Below are positions 17,070 through 26,376 of a DNA stretch of 64,000 nucleotides, piece by piece. Each line of letters starts with the position of its first letter. Positions within the stretch are counted from its first letter, which is position 1. The position numbers and the translations under genes are program-made. The notes beneath the pieces were generated by a model. It did not search any database and was not told where the DNA came from. It saw only the letters and a list, made by a program, of their open reading frames with translations. The stretch covers positions 31,035 to 95,034 of the forward strand of contig JAGCNL010000044.1 of NCBI GenBank assembly GCA_017645945.1, read 5' to 3'. Origin of the DNA: Salinivirgaceae bacterium. Lineage in GTDB: Bacteria > Bacteroidota > Bacteroidia > Bacteroidales > SZUA-534.

Positions 17070-17840
17070 TTAATAGAAAATCTCGTAGGTTGTTTTATCG
17101 CCGTCATCTTGAGACTCTTCAATTTTTGTAAGATATTCACCATCGTAAATGTATGTAAATGTGGTGGTTTTGTCAACTTCTGTTTTTCCATCCTCAACTG
17201 ACATTCCAACCATCGATGATGGCAAATTTTTGACTCTCTTACCAAAGTAACCTGTGAATGGCATCAAATCCTCATATATGTAAAACAGGTCAACGTTCAG
17301 ATTGTTAAGTGTTTGACCATACGAATATTTAACTATATAGTCTTCGCCTTTATTTTCAAGTTCAACAACGTTGCCATTCTCATAAGTGTATTTCATTTCC
17401 GAACTGTAAGTTTCACCCTTATATTCGTATATATATAAATAAGATGCCAAATATCCATCGGCTGAATAGTTAAACTTTACGGTTGTTTCATCCTCATCAT
17501 AAGCAAGTTGAGAAATTCTGCCTTTTTCGACATTGCAAGTCACATCATCATATTTTATTGAATTTTCGGTGTATTGATAAGTAACGATTTCTTTAAGTTC
17601 ACCATTACGAAAATATTCGTCTTTTGTCAGTCTGCCGTTCTCATCAAAATAGTAGTTATAAATACTGGTTTCTATAGTTTCATCAAAAATATATTCAGTT
17701 GTTTCTACAATTTTTGTGACTTTTTTTGGAAGAGTGTTCACTGTTTCAGCGTTTTCATCGTCATCGTCTTTTTTGCAACCAGCAAAAACAAATGCTGCCA
17801 TCAGGCAAGCTATCAGACCATAGTTTAATAATTTTTTCAT
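17070..17840 (-). CDS. Surface lipoprotein, beta-rich, DUF4595-like
   Basis: This protein has 256 residues from the chosen ATG at MKKLLNYG; an ATG 24 bases upstream is less likely because it lengthens the n-region. The lipobox FVFAGC is followed directly by KKDDDDE, matching the acidic lipoprotein export signal that sends Bacteroidota lipoproteins to the cell surface. The rest is rich in alternating Tyr/Thr/Glu strands with YxYxxNG-like units (YTYENGNVV, YNYYFDENGR), as in DUF4595 or RHS-like beta proteins. Function is unknown. It is monocistronic with a good -7 promoter element. Confidence 0.8.
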   Translation of the reverse strand: MKKLLNYGLIACLMAAFVFAGCKKDDDDENAETVNTLPKKVTKIVETTEYIFDETIETSIYNYYFDENGRLTKDEYFRNGELKEIVTYQYTENSIKYDDVTCNVEKGRISQLAYDEDETTVKFNYSADGYLASYLYIYEYKGETYSSEMKYTYENGNVVELENKGEDYIVKYSYGQTLNNLNVDLFYIYEDLMPFTGYFGKRVKNLPSSMVGMSVEDGKTEVDKTTTFTYIYDGEYLTKIEESQDDGDKTTYEIFY

Positions 17841-17868
17841 TTTTGTAGTGTTTTCGTTAAACAATATC

Positions 17869-17876
17869 CAAATTTA
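17869..17876 (-). promoter_or_regulatory. -7 element for the 17.1-kb lipoprotein gene
   Basis: The minus strand reads TAAATTTG, matching TAnnTTTG, which puts the transcript start about 24 bases ahead of the ATG. Confidence 0.5.
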
Positions 17877-17925
17877 TAAAAAAACGGAAATCAGTCAGCT
17901 TTGTTTGAATAACAATTGTCAATTG

Positions 17926-19641
17926 TCACTTCACTTTCCCTCGGTTATCGATTTTAGTTTTAACAAGAGCGTCGTTTTTGTAAGTGGCCTCAAAAACCAC
18001 TTCGCCTTTCATTGTCAGCACTTTATAGGTGCCGTTGCGCAAGCCGTTTTTGTAATTCACCTCGGTGTTCAGCGGACCTTCGTCGTACCAGGTCAGCCAT
18101 TGGCCGTCTTCGCGCCCGTTCTTGTATTGCTCCTGGCGCAACTGTTTGTTGTATTGGTTGTAGTATTTCCAGATGCCGTCTTTGATGCCGTTGGTGTACG
18201 TGCCTTCGTATTCCTTTGAGCCGTTTTCGCGGAACGACTGATAAGCGCCGTTGTAAACACCGTTCGTGTAGTTCTCAACAAGCCTCAGTTGCCCGCCTTC
18301 ATACCAATAGGTGGCCGCACCGTTTTTGATGTTCTGCCGATAGATTATCACGTATTGCTTGTCGCCGTTGGCATAGAATCCGTTCCAAACGCTGTCCATC
18401 AGGCCGTTTTTGAAATAACCCGTTTGCTCAGTCTGTCCGTCCTCGTACCACTGAATCCAGTAGCCTGTTTCGCGTCCGCTGTCGAAGTCGCCCTCGTGGA
18501 ATTTCTTGCCGTCCTCGTAGTAGACAATCCAGTGGCCGTGCATCTTGCCGCGCTTGAAATCACCGTCTTTCCACACCTGGCCGTTGGCGTACCAGTAGGT
18601 CCAGTGTCCGTCCATCTCGCCATCAACATAGTGGCCCTCGTTGCCTTTCTGCCCGTCGGTGCGCCAGTATGTCCACAAGCCGTCCTGAACATCGTTTTTG
18701 AAATTTCCCTCGATGTCGAGTTTGCCGTCCTCGCGCCACCAGGTAGCCTTGCCGTCCTTCTTGTCAGCAGTAAAGTTTATCTCGTCCGATTTCCCGCCCG
18801 ACACAAACCAGTCGGTCTGCAAGCCGTTCTTTTTGCCGTCCTTATAGTTTACGCGCATCTTTTGCTTGCCGTCGAAATACCAGAAATTCCACTCGCCATC
18901 TTTTTGATTATCTTTTAGATGACCTTCCATTTCCTTCTGGCCGTTGGCATAGTAGCGTATGTTGACGCCGTTCTCGTAGTTCATTTCGCTTTTCAGATTG
19001 CCTTCGCGATAATAGGTCAGCCATTTGCCAACCTCGATTCCAGCCTTGTAGTTGCCGCTGCTCATCATTTTTCCATTCGGATAATAGCGTTTCCACAGGC
19101 TGTCCTCGCGACCGTTCAGGTAATACCCAGTCTCTTTTATCTGCCCTGATTGATAATAAGTTGTGAATGTGCCTTTGCCGTCTTTCACTGTCTGATTCTT
19201 GCCGTCTTCCCAATAGTTCATCAGTAGCATGGAATCGCGGTAGTGGCGCTCCTCGCGGTATTTCTGCCCCGAGCCGTTGTAGTATGTCCAGGTGCTGTCT
19301 TTGAATCCGGCTTTGTAGAAACCTTCCATTTTCGGGCTGCCGTTGAGGTAGTTCTCAACGTAACGTCCGTTCATTATTCCGTTGCGGAATTCGCCCTGAT
19401 TCTGGATTTTGCCATTGCTGTAGAAATAGGTGAGGCGTCCGTGCACCGCGCCGTTGCGGAACTCAATTTCCTCCGTTTTCACGCCGGTGCTGTCGTAGTA
19501 GGTCCAGAGTCCGTTTTCCTTTCCTTGAACCAAAACACCTTCGCTGGCCACTTGGCCGTTTTTGTACTTATTCACGATTCTCTCTTGCGCATTGGTCGTT
19601 GCCGATAACGCAATTAGCAGTATGACAGCAATTTGTTTCAT
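17926..19641 (-). CDS. Secreted YwqK/MORN-like repeat protein
   Basis: This 571-residue protein starts at MKQIAVILLIALS with a signal peptide ending near TTNAQ. An upstream ATG 93 bases earlier was rejected because it would bury the signal peptide. Nearly all the rest is a tandem repeat of about 23 residues with the pattern G-x-W-x-x-Y-(Y/W)-x-x-G-(Q/K)-x-x-x-x-x-x-Y-K-(N/D)-G, roughly 23 copies. Such repeats form an elongated beta-hairpin stack. Proteins of this kind are annotated as YwqK-family antitoxins or MORN proteins, but no toxin is adjacent. The location is probably periplasmic or outer membrane. The role is unknown. Confidence 0.88.
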   Translation of the reverse strand: MKQIAVILLIALSATTNAQERIVNKYKNGQVASEGVLVQGKENGLWTYYDSTGVKTEEIEFRNGAVHGRLTYFYSNGKIQNQGEFRNGIMNGRYVENYLNGSPKMEGFYKAGFKDSTWTYYNGSGQKYREERHYRDSMLLMNYWEDGKNQTVKDGKGTFTTYYQSGQIKETGYYLNGREDSLWKRYYPNGKMMSSGNYKAGIEVGKWLTYYREGNLKSEMNYENGVNIRYYANGQKEMEGHLKDNQKDGEWNFWYFDGKQKMRVNYKDGKKNGLQTDWFVSGGKSDEINFTADKKDGKATWWREDGKLDIEGNFKNDVQDGLWTYWRTDGQKGNEGHYVDGEMDGHWTYWYANGQVWKDGDFKRGKMHGHWIVYYEDGKKFHEGDFDSGRETGYWIQWYEDGQTEQTGYFKNGLMDSVWNGFYANGDKQYVIIYRQNIKNGAATYWYEGGQLRLVENYTNGVYNGAYQSFRENGSKEYEGTYTNGIKDGIWKYYNQYNKQLRQEQYKNGREDGQWLTWYDEGPLNTEVNYKNGLRNGTYKVLTMKGEVVFEATYKNDALVKTKIDNRGKVK

Positions 19642-19667
19642 CTGTTTCAGTTTTTTCAGCAATAGGG

Positions 19668-19698
19668 CAAATCTAATAAATTCGAGGGCAATAGGCAA
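19668..19698 (-). promoter_or_regulatory. -33/-7 promoter for the YwqK-repeat gene
   Basis: On the minus strand TTG (19696-19698), 20 bases, then TAGATTTG (19668-19675). The predicted start is about 22 bases before the ATG. Confidence 0.65.
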
Positions 19699-19784
19699 AA
19701 GATATGGCGGCAACCAATCAACAAATACCAACACGTTATTCCCCGTCTTGGGTTATTGAAAAATTTCGATGTGAAATCCGCTCG

Positions 19785-20675
19785 TCAACTTCCCAGCACC
19801 AGCACGCACACGCCGATGATGATTCCCGCAAGGGCGATGCCTTTCGATTTGAGGTTGTGCTCATGGAAGATTGCCGCGCCAAGCAGGAATGCCAGCACAA
19901 CGCTGCTCCGCCGCAGAACTGATACCACGCCGAGCAGTGCTTCGGGTCGCGAAAGCGCATAGAAATACATGAAATCGGCCACAGAAAGCGTGATGCCAAT
20001 CATTGGAATGATGGCGCGCCAGATGAACGTGGGCGGCACCGAGCGTTTGGGCAGCCAAAAGGCCAGCGGAATCAGCATGAAAACGCCCATATAGATTGAA
20101 TACCAGGTTTGTACGGCCATGCGGTCGTAGTGGGCAAGCAGGTATTTGTCGAACAGCGACGACACCGAGCCAAGCAGTGTGGCCGTCACAATGGCCCAGA
20201 TGGCGTGATTGCTCTTGAAGTTGATGCCTTCTTTCTTGCCCGCTTTTGCGAAAAGGTACGAAGAGAAGATGACCACCGCAAAGCCGAGCCACTGCCAGCC
20301 GTTGAAGCGCTCGCCATAAATCAGAAACGCGCCGGCAATTGTCCACACTGGCCCTGTTGAACGAATGGGTGCCACAATGGTTATCGGCAACTGGCTCAAG
20401 GCTTTATAGGCGAAAATCCACGAGCTGCCCACAATCATTGCCTTTATGAAATACAGAAGATGCTCGTGCGCTGTGATTTCGGGCACATAGAAAAGATTGT
20501 TTTCTGAAACCGCTCCGAATCGCGAAAGCATCAGCACAATGCTGAAAAGCACCGCCCCGGTGGCAGTCGCCACAAACAAAACAGGAATAAAGGCATTGCC
20601 CCGCAGCGACGCCTTTTTCAAAATGTCGTAGCAGCCCAAAAGTGCACTCGACAACAACGCAAACAACAGCCACAT
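19785..20675 (-). CDS. EamA/DMT-family transporter
   Basis: This 296-residue inner-membrane protein has about ten TM helices arranged as two EamA halves. The conserved end of the first half reads PVWTIAGAFLIYGERFNGWQWLGFAVVIFS, and the second half ends in VLAFLLGAAIFHEHNLKSKGIALAGIIIGV. Members export or import small metabolites such as amino acids or nucleobases. The substrate cannot be read from sequence. It is a single gene; the minus strand just upstream has TACTTTCG, one mismatch from the -7 consensus. Confidence 0.88.
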   Translation of the reverse strand: MWLLFALLSSALLGCYDILKKASLRGNAFIPVLFVATATGAVLFSIVLMLSRFGAVSENNLFYVPEITAHEHLLYFIKAMIVGSSWIFAYKALSQLPITIVAPIRSTGPVWTIAGAFLIYGERFNGWQWLGFAVVIFSSYLFAKAGKKEGINFKSNHAIWAIVTATLLGSVSSLFDKYLLAHYDRMAVQTWYSIYMGVFMLIPLAFWLPKRSVPPTFIWRAIIPMIGITLSVADFMYFYALSRPEALLGVVSVLRRSSVVLAFLLGAAIFHEHNLKSKGIALAGIIIGVCVLVLGS

Positions 20676-20907
20676 AAACTATTCTTCTGAAATCGGGCGC
20701 GAAAGTAGTCAATTACAATATGTGAGCAACAAAAATGCTTGACACAATTTTGCTTAACGCGACATCGATTGGCTGAATACTTGATGTGTGGTTAAATTGT
20801 TGTAGAATAAATAGATGCTGAAGTTGTGGCTGAATAAATCTTTTTCTCAGGTAGGGTAAACGCCTCGATAATTGTTATATATGTGAAAACACTAAAAACT
20901 TAATGCT

Positions 20908-21540
20908 ATGAAACGTTTATCACTTAAATATTGCAAGGCAATCGCTTGTTTGTCAGTCTTTTTGCTTTCGTCGGTTTGCGGGCAAGCACAATACTATAGG
21001 CATTATCATTTGATGCCACATGCTGTTGACTATTGCATTATGAACGATATTGCACGACAGGCCATGTTCGACGGCATTGTACTGCGTGATTTCAGTAATG
21101 AGGCTATATGTACTCGCCAATGTGCTGCAGCCAACAGAGCGGCAATGGCGAAACTCTGCGCTGAGGAGATTGCCATCGACGCCACTGGAGCTCTTGCTTA
21201 CGACTTGCTCTCATTGACCGACATCAGCGACCGCGGCTTGCGAAATGCGGGCATCGCTCTTACTTGCGCACAGATTGCATTGGGAGCCACAGCAATCCAT
21301 AAAGCCGAGCAGGCACGAAAAGAAGCCATCGAAGCGCAACAGCAGTCTGACCCCGAAATGTCAACAGAAGATGCAGAACAGCTTGAACAAATCCGCAAAA
21401 AAGAAAATAAGGCTCTGACAACGCTTGCCATAATAGGTGCAGCCGCTTGGACGCTTGACGCATTTTTCGGCGATTATCCAAGAGGACCGCGTTACAGATA
21501 TCACCATCCTTATCGCAGACACTATCATCCTTATTATTAA
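20908..21540 (+). CDS. Hypothetical secreted protein with His/Tyr/Arg-rich tail
   Basis: This 210-residue protein is not recognised. It has a signal peptide (hydrophobic 11-26, ending CGQAQ) and a Cys-containing region (CIMND, CTRQC, CAEE). A helical segment with two alanine-rich hydrophobic stretches (about 112-128 and 170-185) flanks a charged coil (QARKEAIEAQQQ, EDAEQLEQIRKKENK). The C-terminal 20 residues are built from Arg, Tyr, His and Pro (RYRYHHPYRRHYHPYY). It may be envelope-anchored, with a metal- or surface-binding tail. It stands alone and ends before a strong terminator. Confidence 0.75.
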   Translation: MKRLSLKYCKAIACLSVFLLSSVCGQAQYYRHYHLMPHAVDYCIMNDIARQAMFDGIVLRDFSNEAICTRQCAAANRAAMAKLCAEEIAIDATGALAYDLLSLTDISDRGLRNAGIALTCAQIALGATAIHKAEQARKEAIEAQQQSDPEMSTEDAEQLEQIRKKENKALTTLAIIGAAAWTLDAFFGDYPRGPRYRYHHPYRRHYHPYY

Positions 21541-21587
21541 TAATATATGGCGGAGGAAATACATCTCCGTCACCTTGCTATCACTTA

Positions 21588-21614
21588 AACGCCGCAAGTT
21601 GTGGCGTTTTTTTT
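21588..21614 (+). terminator. Terminator after the 20.9-kb hypothetical gene
   Basis: AACGCC/GGCGTT stem around a short loop, followed by eight T. Confidence 0.8.
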
Positions 21615-21658
21615 GCAATTTTTTAGTCAAAGAAATCTGGAAAAATGCGCCAAAACTT

Positions 21659-21691
21659 TTTGCCCATCCCGTCTTTATTCCATTAATTTTG
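21659..21691 (+). promoter_or_regulatory. -33/-7 promoter for the K+/H+ antiporter gene
   Basis: TTTG (21659-21662), 21 bases, TAATTTTG (21684-21691). The leader then contains a compact hairpin AGTCCTGCC/GGCGGGACT (21707-21726) ending 17 bases before the ATG, where it could affect translation. Confidence 0.65.
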
Positions 21692-21742
21692 CGCAACCTT
21701 AAATAAAGTCCTGCCTTGGCGGGACTGCAATTTTGTTGAGCA

Positions 21743-23236
21743 ATGGAAATTCAGATAGAACTGCTGCTTTTGGTGGTTTCGATATTGTTTTTTGTGAGCA
21801 TTCTGGTTGGGAAAGCCAGCAGTAAGTTCGGAGTGCCCATACTTCTTTTGTTTTTGGGTGTGGGAATGCTTTTCGGCAGCGACGGCTTGGGAATCCAGTT
21901 CGACAATTACAACCTTGCGCAGACCATCGGCACGGTAACTCTCTGTATCATATTGTTTTCGGGCGGAATGGACACCAAAATCCACGACATCCGACCCGTT
22001 ATTGCACCAGGAATAGTGCTTGCCACCGTTGGGGTACTGCTTACGGCCGTTCTCACGGGTTTTGCCGCGTGGTTTATTCTTGGGCTCACAATGGAATCGG
22101 TAGGGTTTGGGTTGCTTACCGCGATGCTGCTTGCCGCCACAATGTCGTCAACTGATTCAGCATCAGTGTTTTCCATTCTGCGCTCAAAGGGACTTTATTT
22201 GAAAAACAATCTGCGCCCAACGCTCGAACTCGAGAGCGGCAGCAATGACCCGATGGCTTATGTGCTGACAACCACGCTGATAGGTCTTGTCAATTCAGAT
22301 GCCGAACCATCGTACCTGATGGCATTCGCTTCGGTGCTGATGCAGTTGGTGATTGGCGGAGCTGTTGGTTATCTGCTTGGAACATTGCTTGTTATCGTTA
22401 TCAATCGGCTGAAGATGGAGAATGCAACGCTTTACCCAATTCTGGTGCTCACGTTCTGCATTTTCATCTTTTCATCCACCTACTACCTTAACGGCAATAG
22501 CTATCTTGCTGTGTATGTGGGAGGTTTGGTTATCGGCAACTCGAGGTTTGTGCACAAGCGCTCAACGTCGAATTTCTTCGACGGTCTGTCGTGGCTGAGC
22601 CAACTCTGCCTGTTCCTGACGCTCGGGTTGCTAGTCAATCCGTCTGAGTTGGAGCCGATTATCATTCCCGGACTGCTTGTTAGTTTGGCAATGATGTTCA
22701 TTACGAGGCCAATTAGTGTTTTTCTGTCGCTGATTCCGTTCCGCAAGTTCCAGTTCCGCGACAAGGTTTTCGTGTCGTGGGTGGGTTTGCGCGGTGCGGT
22801 GCCAATCATCTTCGCCATACTCACTCTGGCCAACGATGTTCCGCACGCACGACTGATATTCAATCTGGTATTCTTCTGCACGCTGGTGTCGCTCATTTTC
22901 CAGGGCACCACACTGCCGTTTGTTGCAAAACGTCTTGGGGTGGCCGAAAAGCCCGACGACGCACTCAAACCGAAGAATTTCGACATCGATTTTCCTGAGG
23001 AGATTAAATCAGCAACGTCTGAAATCTTGCTCACTGACAGTATTTTAAGCAACGGTTCGCGACTGATGGATTTGGGCATGCCCGAAAAAACTCTGGTGAT
23101 TATGGTCCGCCGTGGTGACTCTTTCTTTGTGCCCACGGGCAGCACACAACTGATGGCTGGCGATAAGTTGCTGGTTATCACCGATAATAACGAGGCGCTT
23201 GAGGAAACTTATCGGAAAATGGGAATTGTGGAATAA
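21743..23236 (+). CDS. Potassium/proton antiporter, CPA1 family (CvrA/NhaP2-like)
   Basis: This 497-residue protein has about 12 TM helices of the Na+/H+ exchanger fold (1-390). ATMSSTDSASVFSIL and ELESGSNDPMAYVL hold the acidic ion-site residues of the CPA family, and WVGLRGAVPIIFA is the NhaP2 signature. The C-terminus (about 415-497) is a TrkA-C/RCK_C ligand-sensing domain (LMDLGMPEKTLVIMVRRG). The role is potassium or cation efflux coupled to proton entry in the inner membrane, for pH and osmotic balance. Confidence 0.92.
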   Translation: MEIQIELLLLVVSILFFVSILVGKASSKFGVPILLLFLGVGMLFGSDGLGIQFDNYNLAQTIGTVTLCIILFSGGMDTKIHDIRPVIAPGIVLATVGVLLTAVLTGFAAWFILGLTMESVGFGLLTAMLLAATMSSTDSASVFSILRSKGLYLKNNLRPTLELESGSNDPMAYVLTTTLIGLVNSDAEPSYLMAFASVLMQLVIGGAVGYLLGTLLVIVINRLKMENATLYPILVLTFCIFIFSSTYYLNGNSYLAVYVGGLVIGNSRFVHKRSTSNFFDGLSWLSQLCLFLTLGLLVNPSELEPIIIPGLLVSLAMMFITRPISVFLSLIPFRKFQFRDKVFVSWVGLRGAVPIIFAILTLANDVPHARLIFNLVFFCTLVSLIFQGTTLPFVAKRLGVAEKPDDALKPKNFDIDFPEEIKSATSEILLTDSILSNGSRLMDLGMPEKTLVIMVRRGDSFFVPTGSTQLMAGDKLLVITDNNEALEETYRKMGIVE

Positions 23237-23311
23237 ACGACAACACCCGACATCCAATACCAAAAAACTCATACTTGCACCTTGTAACTAATACCTATAA
23301 CTGATATATCA

Positions 23312-25000
23312 ATGAAAATTCCTGATAATCTGGCAATAAACTCCTTTGCCGACATCAAACCATACTACGACGAACTGCTTGAGCGCCCGCTGAAAACCAA
23401 CAGCGAAGTGTGGCAGTGGCTGCTCGATTGGAGCGAAATCGACAGTTTTGTGGAGGAGGACTTCGCTTGGCGCTACATTAAAAACTCATGCAACACTGAA
23501 GACGCTGAGGCCAAGGCCGCTTTCGACAAGTTTGTGACCGAAATTGAGCCTGAGATTACGCTGATTACCAATAAATTGGAGAAACGTTTCTTGACGCCCG
23601 ATGTGCAGCTTCACATCGACAAAGCGAAACTTTTCACCATGGTTCGCGCCATTCGCAACAGCAACGAGTTGTTCCGCGAGGAGAACGTGCCCATTGAGGC
23701 CGAGCTGCAGCAGGCCGAGCAGGAATTTGGCGCTATAAGCGCGAAGATGACCGTTGAGGTTGACGGCCGCCAGATGACGATGCAACAAGCATCGAACTAC
23801 ATGAAAACTGCCAGCCGCGATGTGCGCAAACAGGTGTACGAGAAGATGATAGCCCGCCGCATGGCCGACAAGCCAGCCATCGACAATCTGATGGAAAAAC
23901 TGATGGGGTTGCGCAACAAAATGGCCGCTAACGCTGGTTTCGACTGCTATACCGACTTCCGTTTTCGTCAGTTGGGGCGTTTCGATTACACTGCCGCCGA
24001 CTGCCGCGATTTTCACCGCTCGGTGGCCGAAGTGGTGGTGCCGCTTGTTGACGAAATCAACCTGCGCCGCCGCCAGATGATGGGCGTTGATGTGCTGCGC
24101 CCCTACGATTTGGCTGTTGACCTGCCCGTGGGTACGCACCTAAAACCCTTCGAATCTACTGCCGACCTTGTGCGCAAGACCGCTCTCTGCTTCCGCGATA
24201 TCGACCCTGAACTAGGGATGATAATGAATGCGATGTCGAGAATGGGCCGTCTCGACCTTGAGTCGCGTGTGGGCAAGGCGCCAGGCGGCTACAACTATCC
24301 GCTCTACCGCAGCAATACCGCTTTTATTTTTGCCAATACCACTGGAAATCTGCATGATATGGTGACGCTGATGCACGAGGGCGGCCACGCTGTTCATGCT
24401 TTCCTGACTGCCGACCAGCCGCTTGTGCACTTCAAAGACACGCCTGCTGAAATTGCCGAACTGGCCAGTATGAGCATGGAGTTAATTTCGATGTCGCAAT
24501 GGCACCATTTCTTCAGCAATGAACGCGAACTCAAAATGGCCAAAATCAATCAGTTAGAAGATGTTGTGATGGGGTTGCCGTGGATTGCCGCCGTCGACAA
24601 ATTCCAACACTATCTGTATGAGAATAAAGGAAATACAGCCGAGCAGCGCACCGCCGCCTGGCGCGATATTATGGTGGAGTTTGGCAGCCGCGTGGTTGAT
24701 TATTCGGGTTATGAGGATGCTTATAACAGCCGCTGGCAGAGGCAGTTGCATATTTTCGAACTGCCGTTCTATTACGTCGAATATGGATTTGCGCAGTTGG
24801 GCGCCATCAGCATTTGGAAACGTTACACTGAGAATCCTCAGCAGGCTATTGCCGACTACAAGCGCGCCCTGCGCTTAGGTTACAGCCATCCCATTGGCGA
24901 AGTGTACGAGACCGCAGGTATAAAATTCTGCTTCACAACTGATTACATTGCCGAATTGATGGATTTTGTAAAGGCGGAGATGCGGAAGTTGGAGGAGTAG
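23312..25000 (+). CDS. M3 family oligoendopeptidase (PepF-like)
   Basis: This 562-residue cytosolic zinc peptidase cleaves short peptides. The M3 site HEGGH is at 355-359 (MHEGGHAVHAF), with the third zinc ligand Glu in the helix PAEIAELASMSMEL about 25 residues later. The N-terminal helical oligopeptidase F domain covers about 30-330. The length is normal for the M3 PepF group in Bacteroidota. The gene is transcribed alone and converges with tcdA, six bases away. Confidence 0.93.
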   Translation: MKIPDNLAINSFADIKPYYDELLERPLKTNSEVWQWLLDWSEIDSFVEEDFAWRYIKNSCNTEDAEAKAAFDKFVTEIEPEITLITNKLEKRFLTPDVQLHIDKAKLFTMVRAIRNSNELFREENVPIEAELQQAEQEFGAISAKMTVEVDGRQMTMQQASNYMKTASRDVRKQVYEKMIARRMADKPAIDNLMEKLMGLRNKMAANAGFDCYTDFRFRQLGRFDYTAADCRDFHRSVAEVVVPLVDEINLRRRQMMGVDVLRPYDLAVDLPVGTHLKPFESTADLVRKTALCFRDIDPELGMIMNAMSRMGRLDLESRVGKAPGGYNYPLYRSNTAFIFANTTGNLHDMVTLMHEGGHAVHAFLTADQPLVHFKDTPAEIAELASMSMELISMSQWHHFFSNERELKMAKINQLEDVVMGLPWIAAVDKFQHYLYENKGNTAEQRTAAWRDIMVEFGSRVVDYSGYEDAYNSRWQRQLHIFELPFYYVEYGFAQLGAISIWKRYTENPQQAIADYKRALRLGYSHPIGEVYETAGIKFCFTTDYIAELMDFVKAEMRKLEE

Positions 25001-25006
25001 GGCGGT

Positions 25007-25732
25007 TCACTGCTCCATGCCAGCCAAATCGCGGATAACCTTTGACGCACAGTAGATTCCAAACAGCGCCGGCATGTATGATATGGTGCCGACAGTCGAT
25101 TTTTTGTTCTCTTCGTCGTCAACTTCAACAACTGCGGTCTTGTCAGTCAGTTCCGTTGAGAAAACCACCGTCAGACCTTTGTCGATTCCCTTGCGGTGCA
25201 AGCGTTTGCGTATGGAGCGTGCAAGTTTGCAGTTGAAGGTTTTGCTGATGTCGGCGATTTGTAGTTTGGTGGGGTCAGTTTTGCCGCCAGAGCCCATGCT
25301 GCTTATGATTGGCAGCCCCATCTGAATGCTGTGGTAAATCAGAAAAACCTTCGGTGAGAGCGTGTCGATGGCGTCAACCACATAATCGTATTTGTTTTCA
25401 AGCAGTTGCACCATTCTCTCGTCGCGGATGAATTCGTTTACCACTGTCAGGTCGATATCGGGATTGATGTCGCGCAGACGGGCGGCCATAACTTCGGTTT
25501 TGGGCTTGCCAACCTGGCTGTGCAATGCTGGTAACTGTCTGTTGATGTTTGAGTTGCTTACCGTATCGCCATCAACAATCGTCATTCGGCCAATACCGGC
25601 GCGGGCAATCATCTCGGCCGCGTAGGCGCCCACACCGCCCAAGCCAACCACCAAAACGTGCTTCTGGCGCAGGCGTTCAAGTTTCTCGCTGCCCAGCAAA
25701 AGTTCAGTCCGTTCTAACCAACTGTTGTCCAT
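25007..25732 (-). CDS. tcdA: tRNA threonylcarbamoyladenosine dehydratase
   Basis: This 241-residue E1-like enzyme uses ATP to cyclise t6A37 to ct6A in tRNA. The adenylate-binding motif VVGLGGVGAYAAE (28-40), DGDTVSNSNINRQ and the family-specific VDAIDTLSPKV and SSMGSGGKTDPTKLQ are visible. It overlaps the tatD gene by 19 bases and lies in a three-gene operon with tatD and a thioesterase. tsaB, whose pathway makes the t6A substrate, lies 6 kb away in this window. Confidence 0.94.
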   Translation of the reverse strand: MDNSWLERTELLLGSEKLERLRQKHVLVVGLGGVGAYAAEMIARAGIGRMTIVDGDTVSNSNINRQLPALHSQVGKPKTEVMAARLRDINPDIDLTVVNEFIRDERMVQLLENKYDYVVDAIDTLSPKVFLIYHSIQMGLPIISSMGSGGKTDPTKLQIADISKTFNCKLARSIRKRLHRKGIDKGLTVVFSTELTDKTAVVEVDDEENKKSTVGTISYMPALFGIYCASKVIRDLAGMEQ

Positions 25733-26376
25733 CTGTCGCCGAATAATCGTGTCAAATTATTGAAAATAATTGCTTTAAGTTCGTCAACGCTGATGCGTTT
25801 CAAACCTGCCGCAAAGGTATAAATATCGCTGATACCCAACTGCTTTGTGTCAGTTTCCAGAAATATGCAATCGTTTGGAACGTTTGTAAAAACGCTTTGC
25901 AACTTGCTGTCAGTAAGTAGTTTGTGACCGAACGAAAGCCTTGCGGAGTGAGCCAGAAGTTGTTCCGCAGTTGTTGCGTTGCCGCTGAAACCATGAAAAA
26001 TCATCGGCACACCTGGGTTTTGGCGAAGAACCTGCAAAAAATCGGAATAGGCTCGCACACAGTGAATTATCACTGGCAGATTGTGTCGCTTTGCGATGTC
26101 GAGTTGCTGCTTGAAAATGCTCATTTGCAGGCTGATATCGGTGTCGATGGCTCGGTCGATGCCGATTTCGCCCACAGCGTCCAACTTGCCGCTTTGGCAC
26201 AGGTTTTCAATCGCGGCAAGCGCTTTCTGATGGTCGCATTTGCCCACATTCCACGGGTGCAGACCTGCCGATGCAAACGTTGCACAAGGTGCTGCAACAA
26301 AGTCATCAAGGTTGACAAGTTCGATGCCGTCACCAGTTTCGGCGTGAGTGTGGATGTTGACAAACGGCGCCGTCAT
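25714..26376 (-). CDS. TatD family metal-dependent hydrolase
   Basis: This 220-residue protein is shorter than the usual 250-265. TIM-barrel metal ligands are visible: NIHTH near the start, VGEIGID (Glu), VIIHC (His), FHGFSG (His) and FLETD (Asp). Members are DNases or exonucleases with 3'-5' activity; the in vivo role is uncertain. The start ATG overlaps the stop of the upstream thioesterase gene, and the 3' end overlaps tcdA, showing translational coupling. The shortening comes from compact loops rather than a missing motif. Confidence 0.9.
   Translation of the reverse strand: MTAPFVNIHTHAETGDGIELVNLDDFVAAPCATFASAGLHPWNVGKCDHQKALAAIENLCQSGKLDAVGEIGIDRAIDTDISLQMSIFKQQLDIAKRHNLPVIIHCVRAYSDFLQVLRQNPGVPMIFHGFSGNATTAEQLLAHSARLSFGHKLLTDSKLQSVFTNVPNDCIFLETDTKQLGISDIYTFAAGLKRISVDELKAIIFNNLTRLFGDRWTTVG

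Noticed and set aside
18289..18918. 209-codon plus-strand open frame with hydrophobic repeats
   Set aside because: Mirror of the YwqK-repeat gene; periodicity is inherited from the real repeats.
17926..19641. Regular repeats that might be a CRISPR array
   Set aside because: The period is about 69 bases, in frame and degenerate, and encodes a 23-residue protein repeat; there are no unique spacers and no cas genes.
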